Shown piece after piece: positions 1-8,302 of a stretch of 64,000 nucleotides of DNA; position 1 is the first letter of the stretch; the number at the start of each line of letters is the position of its first letter. Under the pieces are notes generated by a model that was not told the DNA's origin, made no database searches, and saw nothing but the letters and a program-made list of their open reading frames with translations. Source of the stretch: Deltaproteobacteria bacterium (GTDB lineage Bacteria; Desulfobacterota; DSM-4660; Desulfatiglandales; Desulfatiglandaceae); contig JAFDIS010000001.1 in assembly GCA_019307945.1 (NCBI GenBank), positions 62,001 to 126,000 on the forward strand, in the 5' to 3' direction. The translations under genes were made by a program, and so were the position numbers.

Positions 1-242
1 GCAATGCCAAGCCTTGAGATATCACTGATGCTTTTTGCCAGCAGGTCCCGTCCTTCGAAATTGATTTCACCGGTGTCGGGCCTGTAAATCCGGCTGATCA
101 GATTGAAGATGGTCGTCTTGCCTGCACCATTGGGCCCGATGATGGCATAAATTTCACCTTCCCTTACATTGAAATCAACTCCAGCCAACGCCTGAAGGCC
201 TCCGAAATTGATGCTCAGATCCTTTACCTCTAATAATTCCAT
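1..242 (-). CDS. Branched-chain amino-acid-type ABC transporter ATPase (LivG-like), N-terminal part
   Basis: Partial gene cut by the left edge. Translating the reverse strand from the ATG at 242 gives about 80 residues starting MELLEVKDLSINFGGLQAL. The Walker A motif GPNGAGKT follows, and then the 'RIYRPDTGEI' stretch typical of LivG-family ATPases of HAAT uptake systems. It would power import of a hydrophobic or carboxylic substrate with LivH/M permeases that must lie to the left. It lies about 150 bp downstream of the mutase small subunit on the same strand, so it may be the last visible member of the catabolic operon and hint at uptake of the operon's substrate. The Walker B and signature motifs lie outside the window. 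Confidence 0.9.
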   Translation of the reverse strand, partial: MELLEVKDLSINFGGLQALAGVDFNVREGEIYAIIGPNGAGKTTIFNLISRIYRPDTGEINFEGRDLLAKSISDISRLGI

Positions 243-390
243 GGCCGGCCTTTCCATGGATGGAAGCCACTCCCTCCCGGACTTGAAGAAATTCGTCCCC
301 TTAAGCTATTGGCTGTCTGTATTGGCGCCAGCCGTCTTCCTTTGGTGATTTTATTGGTGTTGGTTGATACCTGCCATGGATCGGCGGCAC
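243..390. other. Spacer between LivG-like gene and mutase small subunit
   Basis: About 150 bp with no convincing coding frame, no strong promoter and no clear hairpin terminator that I can see. Confidence 0.5.
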
Positions 391-798
391 TCAAGGCCCT
401 TTTGTTGAAAAGTAATCGTCGAGATATTCTATGACTTCTCTTGCCAGTGATCCACGAAAGACCCTGCTGACTCCCATTTCCAGAAGCTTTTCCTCGTCCT
501 CGGGAGGAATGATGCCCCCGATGATGACCGGAAGATCATCCGCCTCCTGCTTATGGAGTTCCTGCATCACCAGGGGGGTCAGGGTTAGGTGCTCACCCGA
601 GTGAAAGCTGATGCCAACCATGTCCACGTCTTCCTGGATAGCACTTTGAATCAGCATCTCTGGTGTATTATATAGGCCGAGATATATAACCTCATAGCCT
701 TCTGCCCGAAGCAGTGATGCCAGGACCTTCGCCCCCCTGTCGTGGCCGTCGAGTCCAAGCTTGGCTATCATGATGCGAACGTGCCTTCCGGACGCCAT
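391..798 (-). CDS. B12-binding small subunit of an acyl-CoA mutase
   Basis: About 135-residue cobalamin-binding domain of the methylmalonyl-CoA mutase class. The signature GLDGHDRGAKV (DxHxxG, whose His ligates cobalt) lies near the N terminus, followed by the SFHSGEH and IIGGIIPPED stretches of the Rossmann-like B12 fold. The length matches the free-standing small subunits of isobutyryl-CoA and 2-hydroxyisobutyryl-CoA mutases (family knowledge). The start at 798 is chosen because GGGAG lies 8 nt upstream. A longer frame to 903 exists, but its extra 35 residues do not look like the family. The large subunit is two genes upstream (2482-4146), separated by an FAD oxidoreductase gene, which is an unusual split. 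It should dock on the large subunit to carry adenosylcobalamin. Confidence 0.92.
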   Translation of the reverse strand: MASGRHVRIMIAKLGLDGHDRGAKVLASLLRAEGYEVIYLGLYNTPEMLIQSAIQEDVDMVGISFHSGEHLTLTPLVMQELHKQEADDLPVIIGGIIPPEDEEKLLEMGVSRVFRGSLAREVIEYLDDYFSTKGP

Positions 799-912
799 CT
801 CGCTGTCTCCCACATTTCGTTTTTCCCTGGAGGATCCAGGAAAACTCAAACCAGATCCCGGTGAGTCGCACCCCTGCGATAAACCGCAAGAAACCCCTTT
901 CACGCCAATCTC

Positions 913-2439
913 TTAGTACCGCGAATACTCCGGCAAGATCTCACTAGCGTAGTCCCTATTACTTACCCGACTCGCGGCGATGATACCTGCGTGGACGGCA
1001 GCGTCATTGGCAGCCATGGAGCATTCCGAACTGTCCGATGCAAGATAGAGGCCTTTCACGTGGGGAGACTTGGCCCGCGGCCTGGCGTCCCCCACCTGAA
1101 ATGGGGCCTGAGCCACTGGAACCAAGCTGTCGGAGACCGTATACAATGTCCAGGAAAGAGCCTCTTTAAATCCCGGATAATGTTCGGTCATGAATGCCAA
1201 CATCCGGTCATAGGCCAAATTGACCAGCTCCGGGTTGTGCGCCTCCTTGTCCGTCAGGGATACATAGGCGTCCACCAACTGCTTTCCGGCAGGCGCGCGT
1301 TGAGGATCCATGCCCGAGCTGTCCCAAAACCCCATTCTCACGTCACTGTCAAATCCATGTTCCCTGCCCGCGATCTTTGGGATAAATGTCAAATGCTCCT
1401 GTACAATTTTCCGATCAAGCCCGAAATACACGGCTCCTATTCCGGCGCTCCAGAATCCCTTGACACGCTTGACGAAGGTATAGGGAAAGTGTTTTTCGGG
1501 AATATACTGGAACATTTCGTTTACCAATCCGGAATTGATCACAACAGGGCAATCGATCTTCTCTTCCCCTCCCTCCATGTCCACCAGCACACCTTTCACC
1601 CTGCCCGCCTCGATCAATACCTCTTTTACCCTGGCCCGGGTCACCACCCGGCCGCCATTCTCTTTGATCACGTCACAAAATGAGAGAGGAATCTGGACAA
1701 ACCCCGGCAACCCCGGCGTAGAACACCCTCCAAATGAAAAACGCTTCCCTGCGCGCGCTACCGCACGATTCATCAAGATATTGTCACCGGCCGAGATGTT
1801 GGCGGGATCATTGATGGTGCAATTCATGGTCGCATTGACATAGTGAAATTCTTTGGTATTGTTGTTGTCGGTTCTGGCCTCCATCCACTCTTTAAGGCTG
1901 ATATGGTCATAGGAATGGGCCTCTTGTGCGGACATCCTCACCATCAAGCTGTTGATTTTTCCGGTCTCAGCCCTGCCCTTTTCATCCATCCAGGGGAAAT
2001 TACCGCCCCGCTCCGAACCGTTTTCAAAACGATAAAGCTTTCCCCCATGCCACCAACCCGCGCTTATCGCCGGATAGAGTGTTAAAGGCTTCCCCAGGTA
2101 GGAGAGGCATGTGTTGGTTCTCCCCTTTTCGGTCACCATGAGGGTATGGATGCCCGCTTCAAATGAGTACCCATCCAGAAGGCCCTGGCGAAACAACTCC
2201 TGGAGGCCCGGTTCGGACTTAACGTACCATGTGTGCGCCGAATCATTGATGGCCTTCCTATATGTTTCCGGGTCTTCGTCCTGGAGGCGGAAGGAAATAT
2301 CCCTTCCACCCACTCGAGATGCCTTTTCGAGAACCAAGACCTTCATACCTTCCTTCTTTGCCAATATGGCGCCGGCCGTGGGTCCCCCGACACCCGCGCC
2401 TATCACAATCACGTCAAACCTTTCGTTCCGCATGAACAT
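913..2439 (-). CDS. FAD-dependent oxidoreductase, phytoene-desaturase-like
   Basis: 508 residues with an N-terminal dinucleotide-binding motif (VIVIGAGVGGPTAGAILA) followed by the EKASRVGGR motif of the amine-oxidase/phytoene-dehydrogenase superfamily. A C-terminal FAD closure region is also present (KGLYLASDSSECSMAANDA). There is no signal peptide or membrane span. The substrate is unknown. Its position between the two mutase subunit genes suggests a redox step on the same acyl-CoA or its free acid, possibly desaturation of a ring or chain. An SD-like AGGGGAG lies directly before the first ATG (2439); the second ATG (2433) is better spaced. The fold is secure; the role is inferred from context only. 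Confidence 0.85.
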   Translation of the reverse strand: MFMRNERFDVIVIGAGVGGPTAGAILAKKEGMKVLVLEKASRVGGRDISFRLQDEDPETYRKAINDSAHTWYVKSEPGLQELFRQGLLDGYSFEAGIHTLMVTEKGRTNTCLSYLGKPLTLYPAISAGWWHGGKLYRFENGSERGGNFPWMDEKGRAETGKINSLMVRMSAQEAHSYDHISLKEWMEARTDNNNTKEFHYVNATMNCTINDPANISAGDNILMNRAVARAGKRFSFGGCSTPGLPGFVQIPLSFCDVIKENGGRVVTRARVKEVLIEAGRVKGVLVDMEGGEEKIDCPVVINSGLVNEMFQYIPEKHFPYTFVKRVKGFWSAGIGAVYFGLDRKIVQEHLTFIPKIAGREHGFDSDVRMGFWDSSGMDPQRAPAGKQLVDAYVSLTDKEAHNPELVNLAYDRMLAFMTEHYPGFKEALSWTLYTVSDSLVPVAQAPFQVGDARPRAKSPHVKGLYLASDSSECSMAANDAAVHAGIIAASRVSNRDYASEILPEYSRY

Positions 2440-2481
2440 CTCCCCTCTAGATTTCGTTGCTCAGAATATGCCGCACCCGCC

Positions 2482-4146
2482 TCAAAAAAAGGGGTGACTC
2501 ACGATTTCAAAGGGATCATAAGGTTCTCCCATGGCCACCCGAACGGTGCCCAGGACCTCGGCCAGCGTGGCATAGTTTCGGGCCGCTTCGATCATGGCCG
2601 GAATCAGGTTTTCGTGCTCTCCCGCCTCCGCCCTCAATTTTATCTCCCGGAGAGACTCCTTCACTGCATTTTCATCCCGGCTTTCCTTCAGGAGTTTCAA
2701 CCGGGAAACCTGCAATCTTTCAGCCTCAGGATTCACGCGATGAGCATCGCCCGCGCGGGGATCTTCCTCAATACGGAAGCGGTTCAGGCCCACCACAATG
2801 CGATCCTCATTCTCCACCTCCCTCTGATATCGGAGAGAGGCTTCATCCATTTGGGCGTCGATCCAGCCCGACTCCAAAGCGTCTTTCATACCGCCCTTGC
2901 CGTCGATCGCCTCCATGATTCGAACGGCCTCATGTTCGATTTGTTCGGTCAGCGATTCGATATAATAGCTCCCACCGAGAGGGTCCGCCACCCGCGCTAC
3001 ACCCGTTTCATACGCCAGAATTTGCTGAGTCCTGATGGCCAGCCTGACGGATTCTTCCGTGGGCAGCGCAATGGGCTCGTCATAGGAACAGCAATGAAGA
3101 GACTGAACACCCGCCAGCACGGCGGCGAGGGCTTGGTAGGCAACGCGAATGATATTGTTCCGGGCCTGGTGAGGAACCAGGGAACATCCTGCTGTGTGAA
3201 CCCCGAATTTGAATTTCCATGACCTTGGATCTTTGGCCCCGAAACGTTCCTTCATTATCTTCGCCCAGATACGACGCGCCGCCCTCAACTTGGCTATCTC
3301 CTCGAAGAAATCGATGTGGGCCGAACAGTAAAAGGCGAATCGGGGAGCAAATTCATCGATATCCAGACCCCGTTCCAAAACTCCCTGAATATAGAGAATG
3401 GCCATGGAAAAACCGAAAGCGAGTTCCTGGGGGGCGGTGAGGCCCTGTTCCCGTAAGTCGTACATGTTAACGTTGATGGGATACCAACGAGGCATATGGC
3501 GCGTGCAATATTCGATCACGTCCACCCCGGTCTTCAGAGCAAGGTCGATTGGGGAAGAGATCCTGAACCCGGCATACCGGCAATGAACCGGATCATTTTG
3601 CGTCGTTCCCGCGAGATCGCCCGGTTTGAATCCCTTGCTCTGCGCAAGGGCGATATATTGAGACAGGGCAACGGGTGTCTGGGTCGATGACGCGATCAGC
3701 GACATGCTGATCTTTTCCAGGGGCATATCCCTCATGAGCAGTTCCATGTCCTGGAGCGTACACATGGGTACACCCTGTACCCCGACTTCACCCGAAGCCC
3801 TCGGGTGATCGGAATCAATTCCCATGATGCTTGGATTGTCCGGGATCACATTCAGTCCGCTTGCCCCCTCCGCCACCAGATACTTCAATCTTTCGTTGGT
3901 ATCCTCAGGGGTACCGTACCCGCTCACCTCGCGTCGTGTCCAGTAGCGGCCTCGAAACATATTGCGATGGATTCCCCGCGTATAGGGATAGTCGCCGGGA
4001 TTCCCGATCTTCATCTTGTAGTCGAAACCGGAAATATCATCAGGACTGTAGAACTCCTTCAAAGGAAGGCCTGACCAAGTTTCCAGATCGGCAGGTTTTT
4101 CGTGATAAGCATCCGCCATTCCGGCGTCTTCCTTCTTCTCACCCAT
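2482..4146 (-). CDS. Acyl-CoA mutase large subunit (methylmalonyl-CoA mutase family)
   Basis: 554 residues covering the substrate-binding TIM barrel but no B12 domain, like IcmA/HcmA-type subunits. Family landmarks are GIDSDHPRASGEVG (about 109-122), LAGTTQND (178-185), FAPRFAF (266-272), KLRAARRIWAK (286-296) and DEPIALPTEESVRLA. Aligned by eye to Propionibacterium methylmalonyl-CoA mutase, three active-site positions differ. Tyr89 is Phe64. The carboxylate-binding Arg207 is Lys205. The catalytic His244 is Asp230, with its Tyr243 neighbour kept as Tyr229. The enzyme therefore probably rearranges a substrate other than methylmalonyl-CoA. It sits inside a ring-cleavage/beta-oxidation operon. 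The start is either Met1 (4146) or Met10 (4119), the latter with AAGGA upstream. Confidence 0.92.
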   Translation of the reverse strand: MGEKKEDAGMADAYHEKPADLETWSGLPLKEFYSPDDISGFDYKMKIGNPGDYPYTRGIHRNMFRGRYWTRREVSGYGTPEDTNERLKYLVAEGASGLNVIPDNPSIMGIDSDHPRASGEVGVQGVPMCTLQDMELLMRDMPLEKISMSLIASSTQTPVALSQYIALAQSKGFKPGDLAGTTQNDPVHCRYAGFRISSPIDLALKTGVDVIEYCTRHMPRWYPINVNMYDLREQGLTAPQELAFGFSMAILYIQGVLERGLDIDEFAPRFAFYCSAHIDFFEEIAKLRAARRIWAKIMKERFGAKDPRSWKFKFGVHTAGCSLVPHQARNNIIRVAYQALAAVLAGVQSLHCCSYDEPIALPTEESVRLAIRTQQILAYETGVARVADPLGGSYYIESLTEQIEHEAVRIMEAIDGKGGMKDALESGWIDAQMDEASLRYQREVENEDRIVVGLNRFRIEEDPRAGDAHRVNPEAERLQVSRLKLLKESRDENAVKESLREIKLRAEAGEHENLIPAMIEAARNYATLAEVLGTVRVAMGEPYDPFEIVSHPFF

Positions 4147-4167
4147 TTCTCTCGCGACCCCCGCCCG

Positions 4168-5316
4168 TTACAAAGGATTACTCAGATATTTTCGGGAAAT
4201 GACGATTCTCTGGATTTCGGAAGTACCTTCCACTATTCGCAGCAGGCGTACATCCCTGTAAAGCCTTTCAGCCGGGTGCTCTCTTATATAGCCCATGCCA
4301 CCGTGGATCTGAACATTGGCGTCCGCGGCCCGCCATGCAACTTCGGTGGCAAAGACCTTTGCCATGGAAGCTTCCGTATTTCTCTCGAGATCCGCTTCCA
4401 TATCCTTTGCCAGGGTGTAGACCATAAGACGCGCAGCCCATATCTCGGTGGCCATGTCCGCGATCATTCCCTGAATAAACTGCTGCTTTGCGATGGGCTT
4501 TCCAAAGGCCACCCTCTGGCTTGCATAATCACAGGCCATTTCAAAGGCTCTTTGTGCAGCGCCCAGTGCCGTTGCAGCCACTCCCAGCCGACCGAAGGCG
4601 AGCGTCTTCATTGCTACCGCGAAACCCTGGCCCGGCTTCCCCAGGAGGTTCCCGACCGGAACCGTGCAGTCTTCAAAAATCAGGCTGCCGGTCGCAGAAC
4701 CGTGCCATCCCATCTTTTTTTCCTCTTTTCCTTGAATAAATCCACGGGCACCCTTTTCCACAAGAACGGCACTGATTCCGCCATGGGCGCCGAGCTTCTT
4801 GTCAGTAACGACAATGACGGTCGCCACATCCGCCACCGGACCGTTTGTGATGAACTGTTTGGTTCCATTGATGACATAATAATCCCCACGGCGCTCGGCC
4901 GTAGTTTTTATCGCGCCTGCGTCGGAGCCTGCATCAGGTTCGGTCAATGCGAAGCAAGCGATCATCTCGCCGCTGGCTAGTTTGGGCAGGTATTTCTCTT
5001 TCTGCTCGTCACTTCCTTGGTAAAGGATTCCCTTTGAACCGATTCCGTTGTTCAGCAGGAAAAAACTGCCGAATCCCATATTCGTACGACCAAGTTCCTC
5101 CCGCAAAACCGCCAAACCCAGAGGCCCCATACCCGACCCGCCGTATTGCTCAGGTATGGTAAGTCCGAAAAGGCCTAGGTCTCTCGCCTTTTTCACCAAT
5201 TGATCCGGAACCCTCTCTTGTTCATCGATGAGGTACGCCAAAGGTTCCACTTCGTCTTCCACAAACCGCCGAACGGTTTGTTTAAGGATCTCAATTTCTT
5301 CAGGCAGCTCGATCAT
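4168..5316 (-). CDS. Acyl-CoA dehydrogenase
   Basis: 382-residue flavoenzyme of the acyl-CoA dehydrogenase family: an all-alpha N-terminal domain, a beta domain with CFALTEPDAGSD (near 140) and a C-terminal helical domain. The catalytic-base motif RIVEGTSEIQR is intact, so it should introduce an alpha,beta double bond into an acyl-CoA and pass electrons to ETF. It overlaps the upstream crotonase gene by 4 bp (ATGA), so translation is coupled. Together with the BadH- and BadI-like proteins it could play the role of cyclohexanecarboxyl-CoA (AliB/BadJ-type) or another alicyclic acyl-CoA dehydrogenase. The exact substrate cannot be read from the sequence. Confidence 0.93.
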   Translation of the reverse strand: MIELPEEIEILKQTVRRFVEDEVEPLAYLIDEQERVPDQLVKKARDLGLFGLTIPEQYGGSGMGPLGLAVLREELGRTNMGFGSFFLLNNGIGSKGILYQGSDEQKEKYLPKLASGEMIACFALTEPDAGSDAGAIKTTAERRGDYYVINGTKQFITNGPVADVATVIVVTDKKLGAHGGISAVLVEKGARGFIQGKEEKKMGWHGSATGSLIFEDCTVPVGNLLGKPGQGFAVAMKTLAFGRLGVAATALGAAQRAFEMACDYASQRVAFGKPIAKQQFIQGMIADMATEIWAARLMVYTLAKDMEADLERNTEASMAKVFATEVAWRAADANVQIHGGMGYIREHPAERLYRDVRLLRIVEGTSEIQRIVISRKYLSNPL

Positions 5317-6131
5317 TGCGGCTTTTCCTCAAAATCCCTATCTCTCCACGCAAGAGCTTGTTTCATTCCTTTCGAATTGACGATCTCCCAGAATTTTTCC
5401 ACGGTGTGGGTGAAGTGACTGATGGCGTCCAGTTCGCATGCAGCAATTATGCACTGCTTTAGACCCATGGCCTCCAGCGTTCTGTTGATTACCAGCTTGT
5501 TAACGGAGAGGAGGTCCACGGGGATTGCGGCCATCCTGCGGGCCAGAGCCATGCCTTCGGTTTCAAGCTCTTTAGCCCGCACCGCCTTGGCTACGAGCCC
5601 CCATTCAGCCGCCTGTTTTCCATCGATGGTATCACCTGTCAGCATCAGCATTTTTGCCCTCATGGGCCCGACCAGATACGCCCACATTTGCGTAAGCGGA
5701 GTTCCGATGCCTCTCACACCCGGGTGCCCGATTCTGGCATCCTCCGCAGCGATAACCACGTCGGCCAGGAGTGCCATGTCTGTGCCGCCCGCCAGACAAA
5801 CTCCATGGACCAGAACGATAATGGGTTTTTCACAATTCCACAGAGTCAACCATCTCTTTGCCACGTTTTCCAGTCTCTTTCGATCTTGCAGTATTGAACG
5901 TTGTCGATAGGCAAGCGTACCGCCCGGCTCTATATCATAACCCGCGGAAAAACCGCGCCCGGCCCCTTTGATCACGATCACCCGAATTTGAGGATCCGCT
6001 TCCGCATCCCCGATGGCCCGGACAATTTCCTCCTGCATGTCCACGCTCAAGGCATTCAGCTTTTCGGGTCGATTCAAGACGATCGTTGCCACACGGCTAT
6101 CCTTTCCCAGGAGTATATGCTCAAATTCCAT
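5313..6131 (-). CDS. Enoyl-CoA hydratase/isomerase (crotonase-fold) protein with altered active site
   Basis: 272-residue crotonase-fold protein with the oxyanion-hole region GRGFSAGYDI and the glycine-rich LAGGTDMALLADV segment. By eye, the two acid/base glutamates of classical enoyl-CoA hydratase are absent: the first aligns with Asp in GGTDM and the second with Gly in IGHPGVRG. It may therefore be an isomerase, hydrolase or specialised hydratase rather than a standard hydratase. GAGAGG lies 5 nt before the ATG at 6131; a GTG two codons upstream is less likely. The context is between two acyl-CoA dehydrogenases in the BadHI-type operon. Confidence 0.9.
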   Translation of the reverse strand: MEFEHILLGKDSRVATIVLNRPEKLNALSVDMQEEIVRAIGDAEADPQIRVIVIKGAGRGFSAGYDIEPGGTLAYRQRSILQDRKRLENVAKRWLTLWNCEKPIIVLVHGVCLAGGTDMALLADVVIAAEDARIGHPGVRGIGTPLTQMWAYLVGPMRAKMLMLTGDTIDGKQAAEWGLVAKAVRAKELETEGMALARRMAAIPVDLLSVNKLVINRTLEAMGLKQCIIAACELDAISHFTHTVEKFWEIVNSKGMKQALAWRDRDFEEKPQ

Positions 6132-6279
6132 AAGCACCTCTCATGTGCCAATCCCATTCTCTTGACTTCAGCCCTGCCCCCCCAGCGTCTTCTCACGGGC
6201 AAGGGGCAAAACAGAGACATATTCTCTTTTGGTCCCCCTGTGCGGTTAAGGAAAATGCCGTTCAGGGACGGAATGGATC

Positions 6280-7425
6280 TCACCCGTATCTCTTCAGAAG
6301 GTTCCGGGCGATTTGAATCCTCTGAATCTGATTTGTCCCTTCGATAATCTGTGTCGCTTTAGCATCGCGCATCATTTTCTCCACGGGATACTCCTTGGTA
6401 TACCCATATCCCCCCATTACCTGCACAGCATCCGTGGTTACTTTCATGGCCATGTCGGAAGCAAAGCATTTGGCCACAGAAGCGTAGTAATGTTGATCCC
6501 TCATGCCCTTGTCGACCGAGGATGCGATCTGATAAATAAGGGCCCTGGCGCATTCGACCTTTATGGCCATGTCGGCCAGCATGAAGGAGACGCCCTGAAA
6601 TTCCGCGATCGGTTTTCCAAACTGCTCTCTCTCCCTTGCATAGGCAACTGCGGCATCCATGGCACCCTGAGCTATCCCCAGTGCCATGGCCCCCACCAGT
6701 ACCCTGGTCTCCGTGAGGGACCGCAACACCAATTCCCATCCCTTGCCGACTTGTCCCAGTAGATTCTCGGCGGGAATTCTCATATTTTCAAAAACCAACT
6801 GCCGGGTTGGAGAGGCACGAAGTCCCATCTTGTTTTCGTTTTTCCCGATGGATAGGCCGGGTGTATCCTTGTCCACGAGGAATGCAGTCACACCGTCTCG
6901 TCTCATTGCCGGGTTAACAGTAGTAAAGAGCACATACAGGTCGGTTAGTCCGCTGTTGGAAATGAAACACTTTGTCCCATCGATGACGAAGCCGTCCCCG
7001 TCCTGCCTGGCCCGCGTGGTGAGGGAAAACGCGTCGGAACCGGCATTCGGTTCGGTCAGGGCGAATCCAACAAGATAGTCACCCCGTCCGACTCTCGGTA
7101 GATATTTGTCTCGCTGCATTTCATTGGCGCCACCCATAAACGCGCACATGCCTGCCTGATGATGCGCGATGGTATTGGCACAGGCACCATCCACCCGGGC
7201 GATTTCTTCCACAACGATACACGCCGACGTGTAATCCATTTCAGCGCCGCCATATCTTTCTGGGACCCGCAAATTGAACAATCCATAGTCCACGAACAAC
7301 TGGTGTAAATCCCACGGATATTCCTTGGTTTCGTCCACCTCCCTGGATCGATCGGCTATCTTTTCGCGGCACAATTTTCGAATCATGTCGCGCACCATTA
7401 TTTGTTCGTCGGTAAATGTGATCAT
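6280..7425 (-). CDS. Acyl-CoA dehydrogenase
   Basis: 381-residue acyl-CoA dehydrogenase with VGFALTEPNAGSDAFS in the middle domain, GGYGYTKEYPVEKMMRD, and an intact catalytic glutamate in QIIEGTNQIQR. It is a second, clearly different paralogue of the enzyme at 4168-5316, so the operon provides two successive dehydrogenations or two chain lengths. GAGGGT lies about 7 nt before the ATG. About 150 bp of apparently non-coding DNA separates it from the crotonase gene downstream. Electrons would go to ETF and the quinone pool, but no etfAB is present in this window. Confidence 0.93.
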   Translation of the reverse strand: MITFTDEQIMVRDMIRKLCREKIADRSREVDETKEYPWDLHQLFVDYGLFNLRVPERYGGAEMDYTSACIVVEEIARVDGACANTIAHHQAGMCAFMGGANEMQRDKYLPRVGRGDYLVGFALTEPNAGSDAFSLTTRARQDGDGFVIDGTKCFISNSGLTDLYVLFTTVNPAMRRDGVTAFLVDKDTPGLSIGKNENKMGLRASPTRQLVFENMRIPAENLLGQVGKGWELVLRSLTETRVLVGAMALGIAQGAMDAAVAYAREREQFGKPIAEFQGVSFMLADMAIKVECARALIYQIASSVDKGMRDQHYYASVAKCFASDMAMKVTTDAVQVMGGYGYTKEYPVEKMMRDAKATQIIEGTNQIQRIQIARNLLKRYG

Positions 7426-7468
7426 CGAAAGACCCTCGATAAAGGATTGAGAGCAATACCGGGATGTA

Positions 7469-8221
7469 TCAATCCACCATAGTGAGTCCGCCGCTAACGC
7501 TCAACACCTGTCCTGTAACAAAATCCGACAAGGGAGATGCGAAGAACAACACGGCATTGGCCAGCTCTTCGGGCGTGGCTTGCCGCCCCATGGGAATGGC
7601 TCTTTTCAATGCCTCCCGCAGTTTTTCCGTGGTTCCTTCTATGTGTCCCGGAGTCATGGTAGGACCGGGCGATACGCTGTTCACGTTGATCTTGTAACGT
7701 GCCACTTCCCTTGCCAGGGATTTGGTAAAGGCGATGACCCCGCCCTTGCAGCCCGCGTAAACGGTTTCGCCCAAACTGCCTACTCGACCCGCATCGCTGG
7801 AAATGTTTACAATCTTCCCACTCCTCTTTTCGATCATATGGGGCACCGTCCAGTAACAACAATTAACGGGTCCTCTATAGTTGACATCAATGATTTTCCG
7901 GCGAAACTCCTCCGTCGTTTCCCAGAAAGGTTGCGCCACGTCCCACCCCACATTGTTTACCAGGATATCGATGGTGCCGAACCTCGCCAGTGTCTCTTCA
8001 ACCATACTTTTCGTCTGGTCAATGCTGGCCACATCAACGTTGAGACAAAGCGTATCCACACCGTACTTATCCTTTATCAATGCTTCCGTCTCCGCCAATA
8101 CCGGCTGGTCGATATCGACCAGGGAGAGGTCAGCTCCGTATTCGGCCAGTTTCAGTGAAATTCCTTTTCCGATTCCCTTGGCCGCGCCTGTTACGATGGC
8201 CTTTTTCCCCTTGATGTCCAT
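7469..8221 (-). CDS. Short-chain dehydrogenase, 2-hydroxycyclohexanecarboxyl-CoA dehydrogenase (BadH)-like
   Basis: 250-residue SDR with the NAD-binding TGAAKGIGKG motif near the N terminus, NNVGWD, a catalytic Ser in ISSDAGRVGS and the YAGCK Tyr/Lys pair. The combination of NNxGWD, ISSDAxRVGSxGExVYA and the C-terminal GQVLSVSGGLTM closely follows BadH of Rhodopseudomonas palustris as I recall it. BadH oxidises 2-hydroxycyclohexane-1-carboxyl-CoA to the 2-keto form. The next gene upstream is BadI-like, the enzyme that cleaves that product, which supports the call. A strong SD (GAGGAGGT) precedes the ATG. Confidence 0.88.
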   Translation of the reverse strand: MDIKGKKAIVTGAAKGIGKGISLKLAEYGADLSLVDIDQPVLAETEALIKDKYGVDTLCLNVDVASIDQTKSMVEETLARFGTIDILVNNVGWDVAQPFWETTEEFRRKIIDVNYRGPVNCCYWTVPHMIEKRSGKIVNISSDAGRVGSLGETVYAGCKGGVIAFTKSLAREVARYKINVNSVSPGPTMTPGHIEGTTEKLREALKRAIPMGRQATPEELANAVLFFASPLSDFVTGQVLSVSGGLTMVD

Positions 8222-8302
8222 GGCACCTCCTCAATAATTCCCCTATGGGGCATGACGATCCGGACCGGTAATGCTCCGCCTTCAATGTATTAATAATGGC
8301 CG

